Shown: positions 37,829 to 46,807 of the stretch, one piece after another
How the letters are laid out: the number at the start of each line of letters is the position of its first letter
Position numbering within the stretch: the first letter of the stretch is position 1
NCBI RefSeq assembly: GCF_025574465.1
Contig: NZ_JAOBPP010000015.1
Coordinates: forward strand, 62,001-126,000
DNA: 64,000 bases
Origin: Kordiimonas aestuarii
GTDB taxonomy: Bacteria > Pseudomonadota > Alphaproteobacteria > Sphingomonadales > Kordiimonadaceae
Direction: 5' to 3'
Notes under the pieces: model-generated
Told to the model about the DNA's origin: nothing
Seen by the model: only the letters and a program-made list of their open reading frames with translations
Database searches by the model: none
Made by a program: the position numbers and the translations under genes

Positions 37829-37862
37829 GCCCCGGACATTGCTGCAAGCAGCCTGCCGGGGC
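37829..37862 (-). promoter_or_regulatory. Intercistronic hairpin between atpE and the b' gene
   Basis: Outer stem GCCCCGG/CCGGGGC encloses an inner stem GCTGC/GCAGC. There is no T-run, so it is not a standard terminator. It begins 22 bases after the atpE stop and could stabilise the upstream message or attenuate downstream genes, raising c-subunit yield. Confidence 0.6.
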
Positions 37863-37883
37863 AGAGCCTCAAGTCGTCGTGGA

Positions 37884-38111
37884 TTAAACGACGAAGAGAA
37901 GCAGAATAGCGATAAGCAGGGCGAAAATGCCAAGTGCTTCAGTCAGTGCGAAGCCCAGAAGCAAGTTGCCGAACACTTTCGGAGCAGCAGACGGGTTGCG
38001 AAGCGCGCCCGACAGGAAGCTACCGAAGATGTTACCAAGACCAATACCAACACCGGCAAGCGCGAGGGTTGCGATACCAGCACCAATCATTTTTGCAGCT
38101 TCAACGTCCAT
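37884..38111 (-). CDS. atpE: ATP synthase F0 subunit c
   Basis: The 75-residue proteolipid that forms the rotor ring. Two helices form a hairpin around the polar loop [12 protein letters not shown], and the proton-carrying acid is the Glu in [22 protein letters not shown] (residue about 60). Helix 1 carries the Gly/Ala-rich packing motif [15 protein letters not shown]. It lies between atpB and the b' gene with spacers of 66 and 121 bases. The large downstream spacer with a hairpin may help make c in excess, as needed for a ring of ten or more copies. Confidence 0.97.
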   Translation of the reverse strand: MDVEAAKMIGAGIATLALAGVGIGLGNIFGSFLSGALRNPSAAPKVFGNLLLGFALTEALGIFALLIAILLLFVV

Positions 38112-38177
38112 TTTTCTCGTTCCTTCATTTATGAGAAGATTTGGATTATCTCTAAGTTAAACTTTTTTCCTGAAACC

Positions 38178-38933
38178 TTAGTGTGCAGGGTGCAGCGCAT
38201 CATGCAGGTAGATACAGGAAAGGATGGCGAATACATATGCCTGCAGGAATGCGACCAGAAGCTCGAGACCCACAAGGAAGATATTGAAGGCGAAAGGCAG
38301 CACAGCTGCGCCCGCGCCAAGGATGCCGGCAGCACCAAGGCTGACGACGAAACCGGCAAACACCTTCAGCATGATGTGGCCCGCCATCATGTTGGCGAAC
38401 AAACGTACCGACAGGCTGATAGGGCGCGTGAAATAACTCAGCACCTCAACCGGCACAATCAGCAGATACAGGGGTACAGGCACGCCTGAAGGCACAAAGA
38501 GCTTCAGAAACCCGGCACCATGCTTCATGAAACCAAGGAGCGTCACACCCGCAAACACAACCAGCGCAAGCGCAAGGGTCACGATGATGTGGCTCGTAAT
38601 TGTAAAGCTGTAAGGCAGCATACCTGCAAGGTTACCGCCCAGCACGAACATGAAAAGCGTGAAGATGAAAGGGAAATACTGCTTGCCTTCGCGGCCCACG
38701 TTTTCTTTCACCATATTGGCAACGAACTCGTACGCCATCTCAACCATGGCCTGCCAGCGCCCTGGCACCAGTGCACTTTTGCGCATGCCACCCACCAGAA
38801 ACACGGTGAGAGAGGTTACAACAATAACCATCCAAAGGGAGCTGTTGGTGAAGGAAGCATCTACCCCGGCGACTTCCATTTCGGCGTACGGGGTGATTTT
38901 AAACTGCTCAAGAGGTCCTGCCACGGCTACCAT
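38178..38933 (-). CDS. atpB: ATP synthase F0 subunit a
   Basis: A 251-residue integral membrane subunit that guides protons to the c ring. Landmarks are FPFIFTLFMFVLGGNLAGMLPYSFTITSHI and the essential helix ISLSVRLFANMMAGHIMLKVFAGFV with the conserved Arg in SLSVRLFANM, then LLVAFLQAYVFAILSCIYLHDALHPAH at the end. It follows atpI by 39 bases and precedes atpE. Length is normal for the family. Confidence 0.97.
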   Translation of the reverse strand: MVAVAGPLEQFKITPYAEMEVAGVDASFTNSSLWMVIVVTSLTVFLVGGMRKSALVPGRWQAMVEMAYEFVANMVKENVGREGKQYFPFIFTLFMFVLGGNLAGMLPYSFTITSHIIVTLALALVVFAGVTLLGFMKHGAGFLKLFVPSGVPVPLYLLIVPVEVLSYFTRPISLSVRLFANMMAGHIMLKVFAGFVVSLGAAGILGAGAAVLPFAFNIFLVGLELLVAFLQAYVFAILSCIYLHDALHPAH

Positions 38934-38972
38934 CTCTTTTATTTAGGGCAACCCGCATCATGCGGATCGCGG

Positions 38973-39329
38973 TCAATCTTTGTCGGCTTTATCAGCCCTC
39001 TTTGCCCTTTTCAGCGCCTCCGCTTCCATCTCGCGGTTGGCATCAGCCTGCATGCGCATGGCATCGCGGATAACATTCCGTAGCCCCGCACCAAAGCCAA
39101 TAAGCAGAAACAGAATCAGGAAAAGCGGAGACGTGCCAAGCCACTCATCAAGGTTGACGCCGAGGATCAGGCCTACGACCACACCGACAACCATGTGAAC
39201 GCCCATCGTCAAGGCTCTTCCCAGTGGCGACGCCGGTACATCGGCATCGTGTGACTGGGCCTTTTGACGGGCGCGGCTCAAGCGCGCATCAAGGGAAGTC
39301 AGTTCAGGGTCCTTATCGTCCAAACCCAT
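38973..39329 (-). CDS. atpI: AtpI, F0F1 assembly protein
   Basis: A 118-residue membrane protein at the head of the F0 operon. A charged N-terminus (residues 1-40) precedes two helices (LTMGVHMVVGVVVGLILGVNLD and SPLFLILFLLIGFGAGLRNVIRDAM), then a basic/acidic tail EAEALKRAKRADKADKD. The ATG at 39329 is preferred (AAAGGGGG upstream); the frame is open 18 codons more. Related AtpI/AtpZ proteins help c-ring assembly or carry Mg2+ or Ca2+. Confidence 0.88.
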   Translation of the reverse strand: MGLDDKDPELTSLDARLSRARQKAQSHDADVPASPLGRALTMGVHMVVGVVVGLILGVNLDEWLGTSPLFLILFLLIGFGAGLRNVIRDAMRMQADANREMEAEALKRAKRADKADKD

Positions 39330-39463
39330 CGCCTGTTGCCCCCTTTGTGAAACCGCGTTTGACCAACGTTTCTGCCGGGCCACCCCCTCAACGAGGAAGC
39401 GCCATAAAAGGCGCCTGCAACATAGTGAACGCCCCTACCCGTGTCAAGAACCAATAAAAATAA

Positions 39464-39510
39464 GTTAAGTGTTTGTTTTTATTGAATATTCATGAAAACA
39501 AACACTTAAC
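39464..39510 (-). terminator. AT-rich long hairpin at the 3' end of smc
   Basis: A perfect 16-bp inverted repeat (GTTAAGTGTTTGTTTT and its complement) with a 15-base loop. The smc stop codon lies inside one arm. The minus strand continues with TTATTTTTATTGG, so it can act as a terminator, but the stem has only four GC pairs, unusual for this genome. Confidence 0.65.
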
Positions 39511-42500
39511 CTGCCTCGCGCAATTCCTCCGCGCGCTCAAGGTCAACAGATACCAGGGTGGAAATACCCCTTTCAGCCATCGTCACGCCGAACAGCCGTT
39601 TCATCCGGGCCATGGATACCGCATTGTGGGTGACGATAAGGAAGCGTGTATCGGTACGGTCGATCATTTCATCCAACAGGTTACAGAAGCGTTCAACATT
39701 CGCGTCATCTAGCGGTGCATCCACTTCGTCAAGCACACAAATGGGTGCCGGATTGGTAATAAAGACCGCAAATATAAGGGAAAGGGCGGTCAGCGCCTGT
39801 TCTCCGCCCGAAAGCAGCGACAAGGCCTGCAGGCGCTTGCCTGGCGGGCTGGCAAATATCTCGAGACCTGCGTCCAGCGGGTCATCGGATTCGGTCAATT
39901 CAAGGTGAGCGGCACCGCCGCCAAACAAGCTCTTGAACAGTTCACCAAAGTGGTTGTTCACCACCTCAAATGCCGCCAGAAGGCGGGTACGCCCTTCGCG
40001 GTTCAGATTCGATATCGCCTGTCGCAAACGGGCGATCGCGTTTTCGAGGTCGGCACGTTCGCTCGTCAAATGCGTGAGCTGTTCGTCAATTTCAGTCAGC
40101 TCTTCGTCTGCGCGCAGGTTCACAGCACCCAGGCGGTCACGCTCACGCTTGAGCTTATCAAGCCTGCTTTCAAGCACGCTTGCATCCGGTAGGCTGTCAC
40201 TGGCTTCAAGCCCCACTTTTTCAAGGAGATGCGTCGGCGCACATTCAAAACGCTCCCCTACTTGTGTGGCAATATCCTTGCGGCGGCTGACAGCATTTTC
40301 AACCGCAGCTTCGGCGCGGATCTGCCGCTCTCGCGCGGTTGCCTGCCCTTCGCTTGTCGCCTTGAGCGCCTGATCCTTCTGCGCCAGCTCGGCTTCCGCC
40401 GCTTTCAGTTTGTCACTGGTATCGCGCCGGGTTTTGTCCGCCACATCGATGGCGTCAAGAAGTGCCTGACGGCGCGCTTCCATGTCTTCCGGGCTGGCCT
40501 CCGCGGCAGCGAGTTGCCGTTCGGTATCCGCCTGGCGCTCGTCAAGCGCCGTGAGTTGCTTACTGGCGCTTTTAACGCGAAGTTCCCACGCGCCCGATTC
40601 GGTGCGGATGGCATTGAGACGGTCGTTCCTGACATCGGCCTCGCGGCGCAGGCTGTCATAGCTGGCGCGCGCATGGCTCAGGTCCGCACGCAGCGCTTCA
40701 ACCTTGCTCCGCATCACCTGCAGTTCTTCTTCAAGCTTCGCGTTCTGCGGCAGTTCGGCGACCTTCTCATCGATCGTCGCTTGCCGTGCGAGGCTTTCTT
40801 TTTCTTCTTCCGCAAGGCGGGCCAAGGTGTCCTTGAGCATGGCAACCTTGCTTGCGCGTCGGCTGGCTTCCTGCTCAGCGCTCACAAGCGCCCTGCGTGC
40901 CTCGCCCAGCGCCTTCTCCGCATCGCCCCGCACCTGCCGCTGAGCGGCCTCCGCATCACGCGCTTTCTGATGTGCGTCAACTGCCGCCGCGGCAGCAGCT
41001 CCCGCGCTGGCCGCTTTTGTCTCTGCGCCCTCAAGCTGGTGCTCAAGTGCGGCCAACCTGTTCTTGCGCTCAAGCCGGATCGCAGCTTCGGATGGCGCAC
41101 CCGCGCGCTGGCAGAACCCATCCCAGCGCCACAAGGCACCGTCCATGGACACCAGCGTCTGGCCCGGCTTCAGTGCGCTTGCAATACGGTCGCCATCTGC
41201 CCCATCCCTCAAAAGCCCGGTATAGGCCACGCGACGCGCCAGCACGTCCGGCGCTTCAAGGTGCGGTGCAAGCGGGCCAACGCCGTCGGGCCAGTCCGGT
41301 ACCGGCAGCGTATCCCGCGCTGCCCAGAAACGGGGCGCGTCGCCCGCCATACCTGCTTCAGCATCGTCACCAAGCGCGGCACCAACGGCAACTTCAAAAC
41401 CCGGCTCCGCCCGCACATCGGCTGAGACAGGCACATCGTCCCCCTCGCCCTCGCTTTCAAACATGCGTCTCAGGCTCGTAACCTCACCGGTAAGGGTTTT
41501 CACCCTGCCTTCAAGCTCTGATTTTACCGCGTCGGCATCGTTTCGGCTGGCGCGGGCCTGCTGGGTCGCGGCCTCAGCCCCAGAGAGCGCTTCACCGGCA
41601 TGTGTCAGCCGTTCTTCCTGCTTGGCGACAGCGCCTTCCGCCGCCTTCAGGGCTGACAGCACCTCATCCTCTGCGGTGATCGTGTCCATCTCGCCCCTCA
41701 GCCGGACCTGCTCTGCCTCCAACTGCGCGGTGCGGCGCGCGATGGCAAGCTTGTCGCTTTCCAGGCTTGAGCGCCGGGCGCGGGCCTGGGCGGCCTGCTC
41801 GGACAGGGTGTCATACTCTGATTCGGCCGCGCTGGCTGCCTTCGCGGCACCGTCCAGCGTCTCACGCGCCTTGATCTCATTTGCTTTTTCACTGTCGCGC
41901 GCCTTTTCAAGCCTTTCGCGTTCAGCCTTCAGGCGGTCAACGGCGGCTGTGGCGTCGCCTGCAATGTCCTGTTCGCGCGCACGGTCAGCGGCAACCTGTT
42001 CAAGCGCAGCGCGCAGGCTGGCCGCAGCCTCCTTCCGACGTTCCGCCTCCTTTTCCAGATTCTCGCGCTCGATGGTCAGGCGTTGCAGCGTGGCTGCGGC
42101 CTCAGCGTCTGCGTCCCTTAGAGGTGGCAGGGTTGCCGCCACTTCCGTCTGCTCTTTCGAGAGCCGCGCAACAACTTCAGCGACTTCCGCCGTGGCTTTC
42201 TCCGCCTCGCGCATGGTGCGCTCAAGCGTGATGACCTCCTCGGACGCCAGTTTCCACTTGAGATACAGGAGACTGGCCTCAGTCTTGCGAATATCGCCTG
42301 AAATATCGCGGTATCGGACCGCCTGCCGCGCCTGCCGCTTCAGGTTTTGCACCTGGCTTTCCATCGCCTGGATAACATCCTGCAAGCGGGTCAGGTTGCC
42401 CTCGGCACCCCGCAGACGGCTTTCGGCTTCCTTGCGGCGGGTGTGCAGGCCGGAAATACCTGCGGCCTCCTCAAGGATAGCGCGCCGATCCTGTGGCTTG

Positions 42501-42964
42501 GCGTTAATCAGCGCGCCGATCCGCCCCTGGCTGACAAGCGCCGGTGAATGCGCGCCGGTTGCCGCGTCGGCAAACAGCAGCTGCACGTCTTTCTGGCGCA
42601 CGTCCTTGCCGTTGATGCGGTAGGCGGAACCACTTTCCCGCTCGATCCGACGGGTAACCTCGATAAAGTCTTCGTCGTTATAGTCGGCTGGTGCCGATCG
42701 GTCCTGATTGTCGATAACAAGGGTAACTTCGGCCATATTGCGCGGGGAGCGTTTATCGGTACCGGCGAAGATCACATCATCCATGCCCGAACCGCGCAAT
42801 GATTTCGCGCGGTTCTCACCCATTACCCAGCGGATAGCTTCAAGAAGGTTGGATTTACCGCAGCCGTTAGGGCCCACGACACCGGTCAGACCACGCTCGA
42901 TATGAAGCTCGGTCGGATCGACGAAGGACTTGAACCCGGATAATCGCAAACGCGAAAAACGCAT
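39506..42964 (-). CDS. smc: SMC chromosome condensation and segregation ATPase
   Basis: A 1152-residue SMC protein. Residues 1-165 form the head with Walker A GPNGCGKSNLLEAIRWVMGE (32-51). Two coiled-coil arms (about 170-500 and 660-990, rich in Ala, Glu, Arg, Gln) flank the hinge (about 510-655: GALGDDAEAGMAG, LAPHLEAPDVLARRVAYTGLL). The C-terminal head has the signature LSGGEQALTALSLIFAVF and Walker B ICVLDEVDAPLDD. It works with ScpA and ScpB, encoded elsewhere. The hinge has an alphaproteobacterial-type Ala/Asp-rich character. It lies upstream of the F0 operon and downstream of two DsbA-like genes. Confidence 0.98.
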   Translation of the reverse strand: MRFSRLRLSGFKSFVDPTELHIERGLTGVVGPNGCGKSNLLEAIRWVMGENRAKSLRGSGMDDVIFAGTDKRSPRNMAEVTLVIDNQDRSAPADYNDEDFIEVTRRIERESGSAYRINGKDVRQKDVQLLFADAATGAHSPALVSQGRIGALINAKPQDRRAILEEAAGISGLHTRRKEAESRLRGAEGNLTRLQDVIQAMESQVQNLKRQARQAVRYRDISGDIRKTEASLLYLKWKLASEEVITLERTMREAEKATAEVAEVVARLSKEQTEVAATLPPLRDADAEAAATLQRLTIERENLEKEAERRKEAAASLRAALEQVAADRAREQDIAGDATAAVDRLKAERERLEKARDSEKANEIKARETLDGAAKAASAAESEYDTLSEQAAQARARRSSLESDKLAIARRTAQLEAEQVRLRGEMDTITAEDEVLSALKAAEGAVAKQEERLTHAGEALSGAEAATQQARASRNDADAVKSELEGRVKTLTGEVTSLRRMFESEGEGDDVPVSADVRAEPGFEVAVGAALGDDAEAGMAGDAPRFWAARDTLPVPDWPDGVGPLAPHLEAPDVLARRVAYTGLLRDGADGDRIASALKPGQTLVSMDGALWRWDGFCQRAGAPSEAAIRLERKNRLAALEHQLEGAETKAASAGAAAAAAVDAHQKARDAEAAQRQVRGDAEKALGEARRALVSAEQEASRRASKVAMLKDTLARLAEEEKESLARQATIDEKVAELPQNAKLEEELQVMRSKVEALRADLSHARASYDSLRREADVRNDRLNAIRTESGAWELRVKSASKQLTALDERQADTERQLAAAEASPEDMEARRQALLDAIDVADKTRRDTSDKLKAAEAELAQKDQALKATSEGQATARERQIRAEAAVENAVSRRKDIATQVGERFECAPTHLLEKVGLEASDSLPDASVLESRLDKLKRERDRLGAVNLRADEELTEIDEQLTHLTSERADLENAIARLRQAISNLNREGRTRLLAAFEVVNNHFGELFKSLFGGGAAHLELTESDDPLDAGLEIFASPPGKRLQALSLLSGGEQALTALSLIFAVFITNPAPICVLDEVDAPLDDANVERFCNLLDEMIDRTDTRFLIVTHNAVSMARMKRLFGVTMAERGISTLVSVDLERAEELREAG

Positions 42965-43037
42965 GGCTGCGCCAAACTCCCCCTAACTCAAACCAAAAGC
43001 CACGGCGCCCACCCCGGCACCGACCAGCCGACGCCCC

Positions 43038-43727
43038 CTAGCTTGCGTCGTCGATGGCTTTTTCCATTGTTTCCATCAGATCATCGAAGGTCGTGAATTC
43101 AACCCGCTCACCGTCAACAAAAAAGCTGGGCGTGGAATTGACCTGATAGTCGTCAATCGCTGTTTTGGTCAGCGACATCAGGTGCTTGTGCATGTCCTTG
43201 TTGTTCACGCAACGGTCAAATTCAGTGCGGCTGATACCCACACGCCGCGCAAGCGACGCCAGTTCATCCCCCGGGTTTTGCGACCGTGCCCAATCATACT
43301 GGCGGGCGAAAAACAGGCCCATCAGCTTTTGGGTGACTTCCATGTCGCCACAGCGCGCAGCGGCGGAAGCTATCAGATCAACCCGGTTCATGATGAAATT
43401 GCGGTAAAGTACGCGGACCTTGCCGGTCTCGATATATTTTTTCTTGAATTCGGGGAAGACGTCCTTGGCAAAGGTTGCGCAGTGCGGGCATGTCAGCGAG
43501 GCATATTCGATCACGGTCACCGGCGCGTCGGCATCGCCATAAATGATATCACCCCATGTGCCCTGTTCGGCACCCGCTTCGGCAGGCACCTCTGTCGGCG
43601 CCATTGAAACGACTTCACCCTCGGTCGCTGCCTTGTCGTCACTTTGATCACCGCACGCCGCAAGCATCAGAAGCGCTGCCGCAGCACTGGTCACACGAAG
43701 GGAAAATGCGCTCTTATTGTAGTTCAT
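43038..43727 (-). CDS. DsbA-family thioredoxin-fold lipoprotein
   Basis: A 229-residue periplasmic thiol oxidoreductase. The ATG at 43727 has GGAG five bases upstream. The signal peptide ends in lipobox LAAC (LLMLAACGDQ), so it is a lipoprotein. The active site is CPHC (in YASLTCPHCATFAKDVFPEFKKKYIETGKVR) and the cis-Pro segment is NSTPSFFVDGERVEF near the end. It resembles BdbD/DsbA_4 proteins of alphaproteobacteria. A second, non-lipoprotein copy follows upstream (43819-44421); the two are probably paralogues. Confidence 0.93.
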   Translation of the reverse strand: MNYNKSAFSLRVTSAAAALLMLAACGDQSDDKAATEGEVVSMAPTEVPAEAGAEQGTWGDIIYGDADAPVTVIEYASLTCPHCATFAKDVFPEFKKKYIETGKVRVLYRNFIMNRVDLIASAAARCGDMEVTQKLMGLFFARQYDWARSQNPGDELASLARRVGISRTEFDRCVNNKDMHKHLMSLTKTAIDDYQVNSTPSFFVDGERVEFTTFDDLMETMEKAIDDAS

Positions 43728-43818
43728 GACTTCTCCACCCACTATATATTGTGTTTACATCGCATTGAAGGCGGTGACGAGTCTTTTTTGAAGCCCGTCG
43801 CCCTGATGATTTAGGAAA

Positions 43819-44421
43819 TTATTGTGCGGCCTCGATCGCGTCCTTGAGGTCTTCATAGGAATGCATATCGATTTTGGCACCATTCACCAGAATGGCTGGC
43901 ACAGCGTTGATCTGGTAGCTCTCGATGCCGAAGTTGCGCATCTCAACCATATGCTCCTGCAGGGCACGGTCCGAAATGCAGTTGCCCAACTCTGTCTGGC
44001 TGACACCAGCGTCTCCGGCGATCTCGGCCATTACCGCGTAAGGATTGTCTGACGTCATCCATTCTTTCTGGCGTTCAAAAAAGGTTTCCGTCATTGCCTT
44101 GGTGGTGTCCGCACTTGTGGTGCAGCGCGTGGTAACAGCAACCGCCATGTCGTAGCGGTCCCGCACGAAGTTACGGAAGATGAACTTCACCTTGCCGGTG
44201 TCGATATAATCGGCTTTCAGCTGCGGTAATATCTCGCGGGCAAAGCGGGCACAATGCGGGCAGGTAAAGGAGCCATATTCAATAACCTCCACTTTGGCGG
44301 TCTTGTCCCCATAGGTAAGCTCGCCTCTCAGGCGAGGCCCTTCCGCACTATCTTGTGCGTGTGCGACCGGAGCGAAGGCAAGAAGGATGGCGGCCAGTAC
44401 TGCTTTTTTTAACACGTTCAT
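43819..44421 (-). CDS. DsbA-family periplasmic thiol oxidoreductase
   Basis: A 200-residue exported DsbA-like protein. The start is at the ATG at 44421; residues 1-22 are a signal peptide (cleavage near VAHAQD). The active site is CPHC (EYGSFTCPHCARFAREILPQLKADYIDTGKVKFIFRNFV), followed by a helical insert and the cis-Pro segment INAVPAILVNGAKIDM. It lies between DUF721 and the lipoprotein DsbA gene. The overlap of the longer frame with the DUF721 gene suggests coupling, but the chosen start leaves a small gap. Confidence 0.93.
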   Translation of the reverse strand: MNVLKKAVLAAILLAFAPVAHAQDSAEGPRLRGELTYGDKTAKVEVIEYGSFTCPHCARFAREILPQLKADYIDTGKVKFIFRNFVRDRYDMAVAVTTRCTTSADTTKAMTETFFERQKEWMTSDNPYAVMAEIAGDAGVSQTELGNCISDRALQEHMVEMRNFGIESYQINAVPAILVNGAKIDMHSYEDLKDAIEAAQ

Positions 44422-44431
44422 ATCCCATTTG

Positions 44432-44959
44432 TTATTGGTCTTTTTTTGTACCCGAGAAAACATACTCCCCCAGGCTTTTAACCGCTTCGCGTAGCGGGCT
44501 CAACTCTCCATCACCCACAAGCGTGTGCAAATTTTGGCTTGCTTCCGCGCTTAGGGGCTTTTTTTCCAGAAGCGCTTTGTGAGTACGCGCCGGCAGCGGG
44601 CCCTGCTTCACCTCAAGCTTGGCGACGGCGGCATAGCCAAAGAAGCTGTTCACCATCTCGATTACCCGGCCTGCCTTATGGCTCAGAAGCGGCGCAAAAG
44701 CGGATTCACACCTTACAACAAGCGTCGCCCCCATGCGTTCGCCTCGTGGGAAACGAAGGCTGACTGGCACGGTGCTGGCGGCAAGCTCAGGCCCCACGAT
44801 ATGCGCCCACCGGGTCACCACCTCAATCTGGGCAAAGCCCTTGGCTCGCATGGCGGGCGTGACAAGCGAACGCGCGACAGCAGAAGCGCTTGCGGTATAT
44901 TTCCGGCGCTCGGGCTGCTTTTTTTTATCGCCAGTTTTTTTGTCCGGCGGCTTCGCCAT
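44432..44959 (-). CDS. DUF721 (DciA-like) protein
   Basis: A 175-residue protein. A basic, Lys-rich N-terminus (residues 1-22) precedes the DUF721 domain: VTRWAHIVGPELAASTVPVSLRFPRGERMGATLVVRCESAFAPLLSHKAGRVIEMVNSFFGY. DciA members load the replicative helicase in bacteria that lack DnaC, as alphaproteobacteria do; assignment of that role here is by family. It lies between mutY, divergent, and dsbA/smc, a common alphaproteobacterial order. Confidence 0.88.
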   Translation of the reverse strand: MAKPPDKKTGDKKKQPERRKYTASASAVARSLVTPAMRAKGFAQIEVVTRWAHIVGPELAASTVPVSLRFPRGERMGATLVVRCESAFAPLLSHKAGRVIEMVNSFFGYAAVAKLEVKQGPLPARTHKALLEKKPLSAEASQNLHTLVGDGELSPLREAVKSLGEYVFSGTKKDQ

Positions 44960-45091
44960 GTGTCTCGCCCACCATTTGTGCTGTGTGCGGCCATTTTACT
45001 TGCAAGTCTATAAGGCCACGCTATGGTCCTGTGCTACCTGATGGCCCGGCCCCGGGCAAGGACAAACGGAAGACTTCAGCGCCTTGTGATC

Positions 45092-46135
45092 ATGAGTATC
45101 GCCGACAAACTTCTTGACTGGTACGACGCCAACCGCCGCAGCTTGCCATGGCGATCAGCACCCGCTGACCATGCTGAGCCCTACCACGTATGGCTGTCTG
45201 AGATCATGCTGCAGCAGACCACCGTTGCCACTGTAAAGGGATATTTCGAGAAATTTCTGTCACGCTGGCCCACAGTCGTCGCCCTTGCCGCCGCGCCACT
45301 TGAAGATGTTCTGGCTGAATGGGCTGGCCTTGGCTATTACGCCCGGGCACGCAACCTGCACAAGTGTGCGAACGTTATTACAACAGGCCATGATGGGCGC
45401 TTCCCTGAAACAGAGGCCGAACTGCGCGCGCTACCGGGCATTGGCGACTATACCGCCGCCGCCATCGCTGCCATCGCCTTTGGCGAAAGCGCCGTGGTTG
45501 TGGACGGCAATGTGGAACGGGTGGTCAGCCGACTGTTTCGCGTAAGTGAAGCCCTGCCCGCCGCCAAAAAGCAGATCAAGGCCCGCACCGCTGAGATTAC
45601 ACCAGCGCAGCGTGCGGGCGACTTTGCACAGGCAATGATGGACCTCGGGTCAGCCGTTTGCACCCCGAAGAAACCCAAATGCCTGCTGTGCCCGCTTCAC
45701 CGCGACTGTGCCGCCAAGGCCGAGGGCGACATGGAGAAATATCCCGTCAAGGCACCAAAGAAGGTGAAACCCACGCGTAGGGCCATCTCCTTCTGGCTGG
45801 TCCATGACGGCGATGTTCTGCTGGAACGCCGCCCCGTCAAGGGCCTGCTTGGCGCGATGCCGGGCCTTTATTCAACGCCCTGGGTGGAACGGATTGACTT
45901 CCCGGTAAAAGCCGAATGGCTGGAGCACGTACCAACAGATGATTACTGGAAACCGCTTGAGGGACTGGCCAAGCACACCTTCACGCATTTTCATCTGGAA
46001 ACACAGCTTGTGGCCGCCAAAGCCAGCGCAAGGCACAATGTTGAAAACGGTTTCTGGCATCCACTTGACGGGCTTGAAAACGTGGGACTGCCCACAGTGT
46101 TCAAGAAAATCGCCCTGCTGGCGAGATCATCTTAA
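45092..46135 (+). CDS. mutY: MutY, adenine DNA glycosylase
   Basis: A 347-residue base-excision enzyme that removes A opposite 8-oxoG. HhH-GPD motif LPGIGDYTAAAIAAIAFGESAVVVDGNVERVVSRLF holds the catalytic Asp. The Fe-S cluster loop is C-x6-C-x2-C-x5-C in VCTPKKPKCLLCPLHRDC, and the Nudix-like C-terminal domain (RRAISFWLVHDGDVLLERRP and on) recognises 8-oxoG. The start is set at MSIADK (45092) on homology; the frame is open to 45023 and no strong ribosome-binding site decides. Divergent from the DUF721 gene; overlaps the convergent 46132-46653 by four bases. Confidence 0.96.
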   Translation: MSIADKLLDWYDANRRSLPWRSAPADHAEPYHVWLSEIMLQQTTVATVKGYFEKFLSRWPTVVALAAAPLEDVLAEWAGLGYYARARNLHKCANVITTGHDGRFPETEAELRALPGIGDYTAAAIAAIAFGESAVVVDGNVERVVSRLFRVSEALPAAKKQIKARTAEITPAQRAGDFAQAMMDLGSAVCTPKKPKCLLCPLHRDCAAKAEGDMEKYPVKAPKKVKPTRRAISFWLVHDGDVLLERRPVKGLLGAMPGLYSTPWVERIDFPVKAEWLEHVPTDDYWKPLEGLAKHTFTHFHLETQLVAAKASARHNVENGFWHPLDGLENVGLPTVFKKIALLARSS

Positions 46136-46653
46136 TTTTCCTGTAAAGGGGGAGCCACCCGCCGCCACGAAGTTATCACCGCCCCAACAAGGCAAATGAC
46201 TGCGATGGCCGCCAGTATAGCGTTTTGATACCATATGGCCTTTGCAAGCAGCATTGAGCCTATTCCCGCCACAAGCAACCGTGCAAAACGTCGCCAATCA
46301 TGTGAAGGGCGCGGATCAAATTTCGCGCCTGTTTCTGTTTTGTGACGATTTCCCAGACAATGTTTTCTCACGAACTTTTCACCCACCAGAACCAGCGAAG
46401 AAAACAACACGGCAACCACGCCGGTAACCACAAGCCGATGCAATCCGGCAAGGGCACCAAGTTCTTCACTTAATAAGATAATACCCATCGTCAGCATGAA
46501 GCCCGCCGAATACATGAGAGACAATATCTGCGTTAGCTTTAGCCGTTCCGCATCGGACACCTCATAGCCCTGCCGCCAGTTCCTGACATAAAAAAGCCGT
46601 CCCTCTGTATTGCGTAGAAATGCGGTTTCATAAGCGTCAAAAAGGTCAAACAT
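46132..46653 (-). CDS. Four-TM membrane protein, unknown function
   Basis: A 173-residue protein I do not recognise. A soluble, acidic N-terminus (residues 1-40, MFDLFDAYETAFLRNTEG) precedes four hydrophobic segments (about 42-62, 72-92, 125-143 and 147-165), with a basic loop between the second and third (KFVRKHCLGNRHKTETG). The end overlaps mutY by four bases on the opposite strand. No neighbour suggests a function. The gene is taken as real because its codon use and topology are consistent and the frame is not a shadow of another gene. Confidence 0.7.
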   Translation of the reverse strand: MFDLFDAYETAFLRNTEGRLFYVRNWRQGYEVSDAERLKLTQILSLMYSAGFMLTMGIILLSEELGALAGLHRLVVTGVVAVLFSSLVLVGEKFVRKHCLGNRHKTETGAKFDPRPSHDWRRFARLLVAGIGSMLLAKAIWYQNAILAAIAVICLVGAVITSWRRVAPPLQEN

Positions 46654-46731
46654 GAATTCCCCAGTACCTAAAGGCGATAGAATATTTATATAATATGCAC
46701 TTTTAAAACTATAACGAGAAAATGAAATGAA

Positions 46732-46755
46732 AATGGGCCGCGCGAGCGGCCCATT
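46732..46755 (-). terminator. Terminator for the small Lys-rich protein gene
   Basis: A perfect 10-bp stem AATGGGCCGC/GCGGCCCATT with GCGA loop; on the minus strand it continues TTTTCATTTC. It lies 53 bases beyond the stop codon at 46808. Confidence 0.8.
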
Positions 46756-46807
46756 CTTTCAACGTATGCATCAAAAAGTGAAAAGCCTGATATCAGGCCT
46801 CCCGATA

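Noticed and set aside
41463..42623. 386-codon open frame antisense to smc
   Set aside because: A mirror of the Ala/Glu/Arg coiled-coil codons of smc, giving a Ser/Arg/Ala-rich sequence of low complexity; a typical shadow frame.
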